Shown here piece after piece: positions 15,529-23,847 of a stretch of 39,949 nucleotides of DNA. The notes under the pieces were generated by a model. It searched no databases. It was not told where the DNA came from and was given only the letters and a program-made list of their open reading frames with translations. Each line of letters begins with the position of its first letter. Positions within the stretch are counted from its first letter, which is position 1. A program made the translations under genes and the position numbers. This DNA comes from a virus, in IMG/VR virus record IMGVR_UViG_3300031787_000311, positions 1 through 39,949 of that record, one strand, 5' to 3'.

Positions 15529-17463
15529 ATGTCTTGGATTGAAGATATTAAAAAAGCAGTTACCGAATCTCTTCGTAAAGATATCGAAGATCTGACCAAA
15601 TCAGATGGCGATAAACTCCCTGACTCTCTACAGGAACACAACCGGTCACAAGATTCGCAAGATTTAGTTGGCAGTCGCGCTATTCTCACAGACCCATATT
15701 ACGACCATGCAGCGCATAATTATTTTCTTTCTAAATCAAAAATCTCCCGCATTGCAAATCGCACTCTGAGAGAAATCTCAATGCGCGACTGGCTCGTTAA
15801 CGCTATCCTCCAAATCAGGTGCGACACGGTTCTTCGCTTCTCCCGACCACAAGAGAAGAAGTATGACATGGGTTATCGTTTCGTAAAGGTTAATCACCAC
15901 GAGCCGATGACGCAGGAAGATATCGAAAACATCCGCATGTTAGAAGAGTACGTCTACCACTGCGGCCGCACCGACGGCACCCCGCGCGGCGAAGAGATGC
16001 TCTTTGGAGAATTTCTTAAACTAATTACGTGGGATGCACTTACTTTTGGCCATATCGCAACCGAAAAGGTTTTAACCCGAAAAGGATCGCTCCATAGATT
16101 CCGTCCGCTTCCTGCTGAGACGGTTTATAGGGTAAACCCAAACGTATCAAAAGACACTGTTGAGAACCAAGCCAAAATAGCTCTTGAGCTTTATCATAAG
16201 AAGCGCTCCGACAATGATCCGCGCGGGGATGGTCAGATTAATAATCCAGATTCAGAATATCTGAAATATGTCCAGCAGACAATGGACATGCGCGTCATCA
16301 ATGTCTTCGGTGATGAAGATATGGTATTCAAGCTCTTTAATCCAAAGAACTTTGCTGATTCCAATGGCTATGCGATCTCTATGGTCGAGCAAGCTGTGAT
16401 CATGATCACAAACCACCTAAACGTCGAATCCTACAATGCAAATTACTTTACGCACGGATATGCAGCTAGAGGCATCTTGCATCTCAAAGGAACTGTTACT
16501 CAAAACACTCTCGCGTCTTTCCGTCGTCAATTCTACAACACTATTTCTGGCTCGAACAACGCTTGGCGCACTCCGATTGTCGCAGGTCTCGACGATGTTC
16601 AGTGGATACCGATGTCAGGATCTGCGCGTGAAATGGAGTACATCAACTTCAACTCCCACGTCATGCGATCAATTTGCGCACAATTCCAGATCGATCCCAT
16701 TGAAGTCGGTTTAGATTACTTAACTACAGCCAACGGTCGCGCAGCTGCGCAAGCAAAAGAATCTGGACAATTTAAGATCACGTACTCTCGTGAACGCGGT
16801 CTCCTGCCGATCCTTTACTTTATTGAAGATTTAATCAACCAAGACATCGTCCCTGCATTAGATAAAGAACTCGCATCTAAATATAAATTTAAATTTGTCG
16901 GATATACAGACGACACAGCTCAGACGGACATCTCCCTACGTCAGGCGCAGATGACGGTATTTTCTTCGATGAACGATCTTCTAAAGAACGAAGATCGCAA
17001 ACCTATCGATCACCCAATTGCCGATCTCCCGCTTAATCAAGCGTTCTGGGGGCTGGTTGACAAGATGATGACCAAAGGGGAGCAAAGGGAAGTTTTCCTT
17101 GGCGATAAGGGTGCAACAGAGCGAGATGAACTCAAGTATCTTCCTGGCGACCCCATGTTCCTCCAATGGTCTAATCTTCTTATGACCAAGCAGGCTCAGA
17201 AAGAAGCTAAAACACAACAGCAGCAACAGATGACTATGCAGCAGCAGCAAATGGACCATGAACACGATCTTCAACGTCAGCAGGTTGACGGGGATGCTGA
17301 GCGTCAAAAGCAAGCAGATGCGGAGGCTGCAGTTAAAGGTGGATCATCTATTCAACAGCTCCATGAAGCTGCGAAAGAGCATGGTGCAACGCAGGCTTCT
17401 AATATTGGCGGTACTGTAACACGTAATCCAATAAATGTTGCCGCTGACTTAGAAAAAGAATAA
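15529..17463 (+). CDS. Portal protein
   Basis: The 644-residue protein directly after the large terminase fits the portal protein, the dodecameric ring at the head vertex through which DNA passes. Support comes from size, position, an alpha/beta core, a central GYAARGILHLKG and FRRQFYNTISG region (about residues 305-345), and the helical RGLLPILYFIEDLINQDIVPAL stretch (about 424-445) that resembles the portal stem. The last 100 residues are Gln-rich (QQQQQMTMQQQQMDHEHD) and probably helical or disordered. A strong Shine-Dalgarno precedes the ATG. No residue-level catalytic check exists for portals, so confidence rests on pattern and context. Confidence 0.85.
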   Translation: MSWIEDIKKAVTESLRKDIEDLTKSDGDKLPDSLQEHNRSQDSQDLVGSRAILTDPYYDHAAHNYFLSKSKISRIANRTLREISMRDWLVNAILQIRCDTVLRFSRPQEKKYDMGYRFVKVNHHEPMTQEDIENIRMLEEYVYHCGRTDGTPRGEEMLFGEFLKLITWDALTFGHIATEKVLTRKGSLHRFRPLPAETVYRVNPNVSKDTVENQAKIALELYHKKRSDNDPRGDGQINNPDSEYLKYVQQTMDMRVINVFGDEDMVFKLFNPKNFADSNGYAISMVEQAVIMITNHLNVESYNANYFTHGYAARGILHLKGTVTQNTLASFRRQFYNTISGSNNAWRTPIVAGLDDVQWIPMSGSAREMEYINFNSHVMRSICAQFQIDPIEVGLDYLTTANGRAAAQAKESGQFKITYSRERGLLPILYFIEDLINQDIVPALDKELASKYKFKFVGYTDDTAQTDISLRQAQMTVFSSMNDLLKNEDRKPIDHPIADLPLNQAFWGLVDKMMTKGEQREVFLGDKGATERDELKYLPGDPMFLQWSNLLMTKQAQKEAKTQQQQQMTMQQQQMDHEHDLQRQQVDGDAERQKQADAEAAVKGGSSIQQLHEAAKEHGATQASNIGGTVTRNPINVAADLEKE

Positions 17464-17485
17464 CTGAACAATAACAATTCTTTTG

Positions 17486-17493
17486 TATAAATA
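17486..17493 (+). promoter_or_regulatory. TATAAATA promoter element
   Basis: GTATAAATA starts at 17485. The octamer TATAAATA equals the known T4 late promoter core. It begins 30 bases before the ATG at 17516, with GAGGAG at 17502-17507, so the leader would be very short. Confidence 0.5.
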
Positions 17494-17515
17494 TCTCTAT
17501 TGAGGAGATTTATTT

Positions 17516-18334
17516 ATGGCTTGGATTGTGATTGAGGGGATTGATAGGAGCTTTAAATCTTCTGCGGCCAAGTTGTACGAAGCCAAAGGTTTTAAAGTTA
17601 TCCATTTTTCCGCTCCAGATAAAAAATACTACCAGTCCGGTTACACTGGGTCAACATACTTTGAATCTCTCACCGAGATGATGGTTTCGCTTTCTGGTCA
17701 AGACGTGGTTTTTGACAGATCGTGGTACGGCGAGGCTTGCATATGGCCACAGATATATGGTCGCAAATCCCTCTTAATAGATGAGGATCTAGACGTTCTT
17801 CGTGAGTTTGAAGAACAAAATTCTGTTTCTCGAATCTTAATGGTCGACCCAGATGTAGAGGCTCATTGGAAGCGCTGCGTAGACAATAAAGAACCATTGA
17901 CGCGATCGCAGTTTAATTCTGCTCAACAGCTCTATGGGATTATGGCAGATAGACATGGTTTTGAAATCAAAACAATGCATGATTTTGTACAGCATACACA
18001 AGAGGTAGAAGAAATGCAACCCCAGCAAACTGAACCCAAGGTTCAAGTAGAAGAACCGACAAATGTTCTTAAAATCGATACGCCAATTAAGCTTACGCCT
18101 GAGCAGCTTAAACTTCAACAAGCCAACGCCATAAATGACGTCTTATCCTCTCGAGTAGTAAAGAAAAAGGGCGCAGAATACGATCAAATTGAATCCCGCA
18201 TCAGGGAATTCCTTAATTCAGAGTTGGCTAAAATTTTGGGAACGAATGCTCAGCAACCAGCGCTTCCATTCACTAATGAAGAAGTTACGCTACTCAAAGC
18301 GTTGGCAAATCGGGTAAAAGATAAACGCGCTTAA
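17516..18334 (+). CDS. Thymidylate-kinase-like P-loop protein with altered P-loop
   Basis: Residues 1-165 look like a phage deoxynucleoside monophosphate kinase of the thymidylate kinase superfamily: EGIDRSFKSS at residues 7-16, the DR-type motif VFDRSWYGE near 66, WPQIYGRKSLL and a C-terminal substrate region. The P-loop is abnormal. Family members normally have Gly before the Lys (GxDxxGKS), but here it is Phe13-Lys14-Ser15. Residues 165-272 are an extension of Gln-rich linker and helices not usual for the family. Its place between portal and head genes, and the altered loop, suggest a divergent or non-catalytic role. The start has a clear GAGGAG site and its own promoter motif. Confidence 0.65.
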   Translation: MAWIVIEGIDRSFKSSAAKLYEAKGFKVIHFSAPDKKYYQSGYTGSTYFESLTEMMVSLSGQDVVFDRSWYGEACIWPQIYGRKSLLIDEDLDVLREFEEQNSVSRILMVDPDVEAHWKRCVDNKEPLTRSQFNSAQQLYGIMADRHGFEIKTMHDFVQHTQEVEEMQPQQTEPKVQVEEPTNVLKIDTPIKLTPEQLKLQQANAINDVLSSRVVKKKGAEYDQIESRIREFLNSELAKILGTNAQQPALPFTNEEVTLLKALANRVKDKRA

Positions 18335-18352
18335 TAAACACGGAGACAATTA

Positions 18353-18925
18353 ATGAAAATCGCAGAATCAAACAAAAAACGCAGCAAATCCGCTATAATT
18401 CGTGTAGCTGAATTAGAGCGCGAAGTGGCTAATTTGGCTCTTGCTGTGAGAGTATCTCAAACACTGCTTAAGCAGTTCATGGAGCAACTACGCCCCATGC
18501 AGGACGATTTGACCCGTTTTTACGCGGCTCTTAATGATGTACAGTACAAAAACACCGCTCTTATCTCTTCTGTTCCGGGTGTGTCACGCGAAAACGTGGC
18601 AACCCTTGCCGACCAACTGAAACTGGCCGATTGGCAAGAATCGTCTGATAAAGACGACGCCGTACGCGATCTGGTTCCCGCAGATCAGGTTACCTCAGAA
18701 AACGATGTAATCGTGATTACCTCTACGACGCCAGACGAACCCGAAGATCGTGGTATCTTTCGTTCTAAATCGGTGCTCAAAGATATTGCCAACCAAGACA
18801 TCGCTACTGGTTTTTTAAATCAACCAGTTGGCTCAACGCTTGAGACCACTATCAACGGCGCCCGACATGTTGTTCAGCTGTTGGCTGTTCGTGTTCAGAA
18901 GCCAGCAGCAATCACTGCTGAGTGA
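18353..18925 (+). CDS. Hypothetical protein with coiled coil and small beta domain
   Basis: This 190-residue protein is not recognised. The N-terminus is basic, residues 15-65 form a coiled coil (AELEREVANLALAVRVSQ), residues 90-130 are acidic and Thr-rich (VIVITSTTPDEPED), and the last 50 residues are a beta-like segment with TTINGARHVVQLLAVRV. It lies 18 bases after the kinase-like gene and ends with a strong terminator, so it is the last gene of that transcript. A structural or chaperone role in head assembly is possible from position only. Confidence 0.7.
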   Translation: MKIAESNKKRSKSAIIRVAELEREVANLALAVRVSQTLLKQFMEQLRPMQDDLTRFYAALNDVQYKNTALISSVPGVSRENVATLADQLKLADWQESSDKDDAVRDLVPADQVTSENDVIVITSTTPDEPEDRGIFRSKSVLKDIANQDIATGFLNQPVGSTLETTINGARHVVQLLAVRVQKPAAITAE

Positions 18926-18939
18926 TATCATACCGATTT

Positions 18940-18976
18940 CGGCTCCAGCTTAAACCTGGAGCCGATTTTTATTTTG
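18940..18976 (+). terminator. Rho-independent terminator
   Basis: CGGCTCCAG (18940-18948) and CTGGAGCCG (18956-18964) form a perfect 9-bp stem with a CTTAAAC loop, followed by ATTTTTATTTTG. It closes the transcript of the portal to 18353 genes and lies just before a new promoter motif. Confidence 0.93.
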
Positions 18977-18983
18977 TCCAGAG

Positions 18984-18989
18984 TATAAC
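18984..18989 (+). promoter_or_regulatory. TATAAC promoter element
   Basis: GTATAAC lies 36 bases before the ATG at 19020 and 8 bases after the terminator T-run. The last position of the hexamer differs from the other motifs. Placement between a terminator and a gene start supports a promoter. Confidence 0.42.
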
Positions 18990-19019
18990 AAGCAAGACTA
19001 AACCTCTTGCGAGAGCTCA

Positions 19020-19436
19020 ATGAGCGATCTTAACGACAGATTTAAGTCTAGATGCCCACGTGAACTTGATCAAATAACCAAGGAGTGGTGTCCTTTAGCT
19101 GTCTTAAGACTTAAGACGCTTAGGACCTCTAAGAAAGAACTCACAGAAGAAGAGGAAGCAAAACTTCCAGGATGCCCTTGGGCTATTGACGACCAGATGT
19201 CTGGTTATTGCTGGTTCGCCTATGAGGCACACAATATGCCGGAGACCCCATCAGCTGACGTAGATATTGCAGCCATGCTTCATGTATCCACCGATACAGT
19301 AAAAAAAACAGCCGAAAGAGCAATAAATAAAATACAGAACTGCCACGCAATTAAAGAGATCCGCGAATCATTTGCCGATGAACCGGTCGTGGACTCGGGT
19401 TTTTCATTAGATGACGAAACTGCCTATTGCGAGTAA
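19020..19436 (+). CDS. Sigma-region-4-like HTH protein with Cys motifs
   Basis: Residues 78-108 of this 138-residue protein (SADVDIAAMLHVSTDTVKK, then AERAINKI) closely follow the pattern of sigma-70 region 4.2, a helix-turn-helix that reads -35 elements. The first 65 residues contain C12, a second Cys in EWCPLAVLRL, and a conserved-looking GCPWAIDDQMSGYCWFAYE segment. These four Cys could bind a metal. I have seen similar small proteins in large environmental phages but know of no tested function. It could be a phage transcription factor for the GTATAAT promoters or a co-factor for host polymerase. It is transcribed alone, between a terminator and another promoter motif. Confidence 0.6.
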   Translation: MSDLNDRFKSRCPRELDQITKEWCPLAVLRLKTLRTSKKELTEEEEAKLPGCPWAIDDQMSGYCWFAYEAHNMPETPSADVDIAAMLHVSTDTVKKTAERAINKIQNCHAIKEIRESFADEPVVDSGFSLDDETAYCE

Positions 19437-19474
19437 GTCCTTGTCATTAGCTGATATCTAACTGCCTGATTTGG

Positions 19475-19480
19475 TATAAT
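19475..19480 (+). promoter_or_regulatory. Extended -10 promoter element (TGGTATAAT)
   Basis: TGGTATAAT matches the extended -10 form (TGnTATAAT), which needs no -35 box. It lies 37 bases before the HNH gene start. Confidence 0.5.
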
Positions 19481-19511
19481 AAATCTGGCTGTTTAGCTAT
19501 TGGAGGATGAG

Positions 19512-20051
19512 ATGAAAAAGTGCTCTAAATGTTTAAAAGATAAAGATTTCGGTCAGTTTGTCAAAGATAAGAAAAAGCCAGATGGTCTGTACTCTTCTTG
19601 CAAGTCGTGCAACAATAATCGTATTAAAAAGTGGCATGAAGAAAACGGTGAGCAGTTTGCTTCCTATCAGGCTCAATGGGGCAAGGTAAATCGTAAATCT
19701 GTATCTGATCAGCAGCGTCGCTGGCGTGAGCGCCAATCTGATGAATATAGACTTGCAAGATCTATATCTTATAGATTGAAGATTCTGCTAAAGGGTGTTA
19801 GATCTAAACAGGTAATAGATGCGCTTGGTTGTTCGCCAGAAGAACTTAAGAAACACTTAGAATCACAATTTCAACCCGGTATGACATGGAAAAATCATAG
19901 TCGCACTGGATGGCACATAGATCACATAAGACCACTCTGCTCTTTTGATCTAAAGGATCCACAGCAGTTTGCTATAGCTTGTCATTACAGAAATTTACAA
20001 CCATTATGGGCAAAAGAAAACGCCGCCAAGAGCGGTAGGTATTCGGGTTGA
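19512..20051 (+). CDS. HNH endonuclease (free-standing, homing type)
   Basis: This 179-residue protein has an N-terminal zinc ribbon (CSKC near residue 4 and CKSC near residue 30), a basic helical linker, and a C-terminal HNH nuclease core with WHIDHIRPLCSFDL, then NLQPLWAKENAAKSG. Such genes are usually selfish homing endonucleases that sit between phage genes and cut the same region in competing phages. A second, related copy lies at 33915-34484. The ATG at 19512 has GGAGG about 5 bases upstream. The frame stays open to TTG 19500, which would include the ribosome site and is rejected. It has its own promoter motif. Confidence 0.85.
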   Translation: MKKCSKCLKDKDFGQFVKDKKKPDGLYSSCKSCNNNRIKKWHEENGEQFASYQAQWGKVNRKSVSDQQRRWRERQSDEYRLARSISYRLKILLKGVRSKQVIDALGCSPEELKKHLESQFQPGMTWKNHSRTGWHIDHIRPLCSFDLKDPQQFAIACHYRNLQPLWAKENAAKSGRYSG

Positions 20052-20059
20052 ACATAATG

Positions 20060-20065
20060 TATAAT
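20060..20065 (+). promoter_or_regulatory. TATAAT promoter element for the protease fusion gene
   Basis: GTATAAT follows an ACATAATGT palindrome and starts 46 bases before the ATG at 20106. GAGGT lies between the element and the start. Confidence 0.48.
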
Positions 20066-20105
20066 GAGCAATGGTTTATAGCGAGTCAATGATTGAGGTC
20101 TTATA

Positions 20106-23100
20106 ATGGCAACCAAGTTCGATGCTGTCGCTGCGAGCGAGCTTAGAGATACCCAAGGAGAAATCCTTGACGTTAAGGGCGCTGACATTTCTGAGCTGCT
20201 TGCTGGTCGAGGGATTGTTAACGATAACCACTCTAATAAATTACCAGATGTCGTGGGGCGTATAATTGGCGCTAAAAAGATCTTCGGTCTAGAAGATTGT
20301 GAGAACGATAGACATAAATATTACTGGAATAAAATCAAAGCGCCCTATATCTATACTGAGGGTTTGCTTTACGATGACGAAGATCACCGGTCTGCCAAAG
20401 CAGCGGCGGCAATCATAAAGCATCAATTTAAGACAGACTCTCCTTTGAAACTAAAATGCTCAGTAGAGGGTGGTATTCTTGAGCGTGGCCAAAAGGACCA
20501 GAGAGTGTTAAAGCGAACTAAGATTCGCGGCTTAGCACTTACTCTTACGCCGGCGAACAATGCCACACTTGTTGAAGGTCTAGATCTCGTAAAATCTGCT
20601 GCAACAATAGAAGAACTAGAACTCATTAAATCATACGCGCCATACGCGATTCAAGACGTCCCATCCTTTATGGACTTCTCTCAGAAGGTGTCGATTGCAA
20701 AGATCCGCCACAATGTAGAGCAGATCCATGAGATTGTTGAGAGTTTAAAAAAAAACATTAGTTTAGCCGAACCTCTCGAAAAAGCTTCCAAGAAGCAGCT
20801 ACTTCAGCAGCTAGGCTCCGATCCCCAAGCTGCTGAAATTGCAGATTGGTTGTCGAAGGATGTCAAGCGCGATGACGTCCAGCAGTGGTTCCTCCGCGGC
20901 TACAAAAAAGACCCCAAGATCTGGAATACACAGAACAAAGAAGCTGTGCAACACTACGTAGGTACTGCCGGCACTAACCCCGACCACGATATCGGAAAGG
21001 TGCGCTTCGACAAGTCCCACTCCTTCGAGGATGGGATGAGGCTCTGGAAGGACGCGGAAGATAGCCTCAAGAACAAGAAGAAAGATGCGACTAACTTACT
21101 TAAACCAGATTCAAGCACCAAGAAACTTATCGATCTGGGCAATGGTTGGGGTTGGTATGACTTAGGTAAAGGATACGATGAGGCCGAAGGTAAGGCCATG
21201 GCACACTGTGGTAACGTTAACGCACAGGGCGCAGAAGAAGACGAAGACCACCACCACGATCGGATCCTTTCCCTCCGCAAAGAGCATAAAATTAATGGCG
21301 AAACCTACCACGAACCCCGGCTTTCCTTTATCGAGAATAATGGCTACTTAGGTGAAACGAAGGGATTTGGTAACTCTAAACCAGCAGCAAAGTACCACGA
21401 CGCCATTATAGAGTTATTAAAACATCCCCGCGTCAAAGAGAACGTTGGTGGTGGCTACGCACCAAACAATAACTTCTACATAAACGATCTGCCAAAAGAT
21501 AAGCTCGATAAATTATTAAAAGATAAGCCAAACTTAGAAAATTTGTGGAAGTTGACTTCAGGAGAAGTTGATACTGAAGAGTATCCTCAAAAACACCATG
21601 ATGAAGCTGAATTACACAATCAAGCCCTGTGGGACCTAGATAATGGCGAAGAAAACATCCATCAGGTTAGATTCAGAGACATCGATCCCGAGTATGCTAA
21701 GGGCTTAATATCAAAGCGTATAAGACAAGACGACGATCCCGATGACGACGGGGGTGAGGTGCTTTCCATCATGCAGTCTCCTCACCTAGATAAATCCCAC
21801 ATCGATCAAGCATTCAATGAGAATCCACGCGCTTTGCAGCGTTTGCTGTACTCGCACGCAGCAAATAAGGAGCACGTTGATCGCGCTCTAAGTCATGATG
21901 ACACAAATGTCCGCGTCGCCGCTATCGATTCCCCTCACTTTGGCCCGCAGCACATGGACAAAGCCTTCAACGATAACGATCCACATGTCCGCCGAGCCGC
22001 CGCTCGATCCTCCCACTTCGGTCCGCAGCATTTTGACAAAGCCTTCAACGATGAAGACTTGTTTATCCGCCTCGCCGCCATCAAATCTCCCCACTTTGGC
22101 CCGCAGCACATGGATCAAGCTTTAGGCGATAAAGAAATATTTGTCCGCCAGACCACCATCGATTCCCCTCACTTTGGCCCGCAGCACTTCGATAAGGCTT
22201 TCAACGATAACGATCCAAATGTCCGTCATGCCGCCATCAAATCTCCTCACTTTGGCCCGCAGCACATGGAGAGGGCTTTGAACGATAAAAATGGCTATGT
22301 CCGCCTCGCCGCGGCTGAATCCTCCCACTTCGGTCCGCAGCATTTTGACAAAGCCTTCAACGATAACGATCAATTCGTCCGCGCTGCTGCCGTCAAATCT
22401 TCCCACTTTGGCCCGCAGCACATGGATCAAGCTTTAGGCGATAACGATCCAAATGTCCGTCATGCTGCCGTCATATCCCCTCACTTCGGCCCGCAGCACA
22501 TGGATCAAGCTTTAGGCGATAAACAGCAGTTCGTCCGCGCTGCTGCCGTCAAATCTTCCCACTTTGGCCCGCAGCACATGGATCAAGCTTTAGGCGATAA
22601 CGATCCAAATGTCCGTCATGCTGCCGTCATATCCCCACACTTCGGCCCGCAGCACATGGACAAGGCATTGAACGATAAAGAAATATCTGTACGCGAAACC
22701 GCCGTCCAATCCCCTCACTTTGGTCCACAGCACGTAGACAAGGCATTGAGCGATAACGACCCAAATGTCCGCGTCGCCGCCGTTCGATCCCCTCACTTTG
22801 GCCTTCAACACATGGAGAGGGCGTTAAGCGATAGCATTGAGTTTGTTCGCGGCGTCGCAATGCAATCCCCCCATTACCAAACCTACTTAAAGCAAAAAGA
22901 TCTAAACAAAGCCCTAACTGCTGGATACGGCGGAGCTGGTTCTCCCACCAACCTCACCGGCGGCGGCGTTCTGCAAGCCGAAACCTTAGACCAAGGAAGA
23001 TCCTTCAGATATATAGACTGTCCTAACTGTGGCAAAGATCAGGTTTATATGAAGCACCAGGTCAAATGCAGATCCTGTGGAAAAAGCTTTCCTTTTGATA

Positions 23101-23129
23101 CTTTAGCTAATTTTTTCTTGTCTAAGTAG
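20106..23129 (+). CDS. Prohead protease fused to solenoid repeats and zinc ribbon
   Basis: This is an unusual 1007-residue multidomain protein. Residues 1-175 look like an HK97/U35-type prohead protease: NDNHSN with candidate H42, a VVGRI strand, CSVEGG with candidate S119, and GLALTLTPANNAT. This enzyme normally matures the capsid and scaffold. Residues 335-470 include an EGKAMAHCGN motif, SLRKEHKI and GETKGFGNSKPA, which recall PcfJ-like proteins. Residues 555-925 are an alpha-solenoid of 26-residue repeats (HFGPQHMDKALND, DPNVRxAAV) resembling variant leucine-rich or HEAT repeats, 12 regular units plus two degenerate ones. Residues 932-963 resemble the major capsid N-terminus (LNKALTAGYG, LTGGGVLQ). 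Residues 972-991 are a CX2C-CX2C zinc ribbon. The protease call depends on pattern and on the position ahead of scaffold and capsid genes. Confidence 0.75.
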   Translation: MATKFDAVAASELRDTQGEILDVKGADISELLAGRGIVNDNHSNKLPDVVGRIIGAKKIFGLEDCENDRHKYYWNKIKAPYIYTEGLLYDDEDHRSAKAAAAIIKHQFKTDSPLKLKCSVEGGILERGQKDQRVLKRTKIRGLALTLTPANNATLVEGLDLVKSAATIEELELIKSYAPYAIQDVPSFMDFSQKVSIAKIRHNVEQIHEIVESLKKNISLAEPLEKASKKQLLQQLGSDPQAAEIADWLSKDVKRDDVQQWFLRGYKKDPKIWNTQNKEAVQHYVGTAGTNPDHDIGKVRFDKSHSFEDGMRLWKDAEDSLKNKKKDATNLLKPDSSTKKLIDLGNGWGWYDLGKGYDEAEGKAMAHCGNVNAQGAEEDEDHHHDRILSLRKEHKINGETYHEPRLSFIENNGYLGETKGFGNSKPAAKYHDAIIELLKHPRVKENVGGGYAPNNNFYINDLPKDKLDKLLKDKPNLENLWKLTSGEVDTEEYPQKHHDEAELHNQALWDLDNGEENIHQVRFRDIDPEYAKGLISKRIRQDDDPDDDGGEVLSIMQSPHLDKSHIDQAFNENPRALQRLLYSHAANKEHVDRALSHDDTNVRVAAIDSPHFGPQHMDKAFNDNDPHVRRAAARSSHFGPQHFDKAFNDEDLFIRLAAIKSPHFGPQHMDQALGDKEIFVRQTTIDSPHFGPQHFDKAFNDNDPNVRHAAIKSPHFGPQHMERALNDKNGYVRLAAAESSHFGPQHFDKAFNDNDQFVRAAAVKSSHFGPQHMDQALGDNDPNVRHAAVISPHFGPQHMDQALGDKQQFVRAAAVKSSHFGPQHMDQALGDNDPNVRHAAVISPHFGPQHMDKALNDKEISVRETAVQSPHFGPQHVDKALSDNDPNVRVAAVRSPHFGLQHMERALSDSIEFVRGVAMQSPHYQTYLKQKDLNKALTAGYGGAGSPTNLTGGGVLQAETLDQGRSFRYIDCPNCGKDQVYMKHQVKCRSCGKSFPFDTLANFFLSK
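21936..22871 (+). repeat. 78-bp tandem repeat array, 12 units
   Basis: Twelve in-frame units of exactly 78 bp begin with CACTTTGGCCCGCAGCAC or close variants and encode the 26-residue solenoid repeats. Bases 22374-22480 are identical to 22530-22636, a 156-bp (two-unit) shift, showing recent duplication. Other units vary at silent and coding positions. Confidence 0.95.
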
Positions 23130-23137
23130 AGTTAACC

Positions 23138-23749
23138 ATGGAAAAGATTATTTTTAATAAAAACGGGCAGTGGAATTTAGTCAAAAATTGGAGCCCAAAG
23201 CAACAGAAAGACATGGTATTTGGTTGGGGCGAATATGGAAATCCTCAACATAAAGATACTATTCCGCCGGCTTCTGGTAAATTGCGATCTGATATGCTAA
23301 ATCATTTAGAAAATAGAACTAAAGTCAGAATAAACCCAGACACCGGCGAAAAAGAATATAGACTTTTTAGAGCACACACAGCCAACGATCAAAGACATCA
23401 AACAGAACGAACCTCGTGGAGCACGCATCCAGATTTCTGTTTATATTGGGCCGACATAAATCGACGCAATCCGGCTCAAACATATCATAGTAATTCACAG
23501 CGCGATGAAGATATAGCGCAAGAAAAAAAATATGGAAAATATCAGGTGTCGGCTGCTTGGGTTCCAGAAAAGCACGTCCATTCGTTTCTTCCACCTTTGC
23601 AGGTTAAGCATGGATCCGAAAAAGAAGAAGGCGAAGCCATAGTTTCCCCGCACGATGTTAAAATAGATAAAACAGTAAAAAGTGCTAAATTATATAAGTT
23701 GTTAGACAGTCTCAAGGGACAAAATTACCCCAGTGATTACATAGATTAG
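23138..23749 (+). CDS. ADP-ribosyltransferase-like protein (R-S-E type)
   Basis: This 203-residue protein has the three motifs of arginine-type mono-ADP-ribosyltransferases in the right order: a first-strand Arg in YRLFRAH (R78, or R75), SWSTHP at residues 93-98 for the STS motif, followed by a FCLYWAD helix, and EEGEAIVSP with E164 and E166 for the ExE motif. Such enzymes transfer ADP-ribose from NAD to proteins. T4 packages one (Alt) in its head and injects it to modify host RNA polymerase. The N-terminus (MEKIIFNKNGQWNLVK) resembles that of the protein at 35332. It lies 8 bases after the protease fusion, among head genes. Catalysis is not proven. Confidence 0.6.
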   Translation: MEKIIFNKNGQWNLVKNWSPKQQKDMVFGWGEYGNPQHKDTIPPASGKLRSDMLNHLENRTKVRINPDTGEKEYRLFRAHTANDQRHQTERTSWSTHPDFCLYWADINRRNPAQTYHSNSQRDEDIAQEKKYGKYQVSAAWVPEKHVHSFLPPLQVKHGSEKEEGEAIVSPHDVKIDKTVKSAKLYKLLDSLKGQNYPSDYID

Positions 23750-23825
23750 AGTCGTAAACTGTATCAAGTATTGTTTGCGCACAACACGTGGCAAATATCC
23801 GACATGTTAGCGGCATTTAATTGAG

Positions 23826-23831
23826 TATAAT
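23826..23831 (+). promoter_or_regulatory. TATAAT promoter element for the decoration/scaffold/capsid genes
   Basis: GTATAAT lies 92 bases before the ATG at 23918. The leader is longer than at the other motifs and contains two hairpins. It probably drives the strongly expressed decoration, scaffold and capsid genes up to the terminator at 26576. Confidence 0.5.
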
Positions 23832-23847
23832 GTCAAGGTTGTATTTA

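Noticed and set aside
20102-20107. TATAAT overlapping the start codon of the protease fusion
   Set aside because: Transcription from it would start inside the gene, beyond the ATG. The TATAAT at 20060 fits better.
21936-22871. CRISPR-like array of regular repeats
   Set aside because: Units are contiguous, 78 bp long, in frame with a coding region and lack spacers. They encode solenoid repeats.
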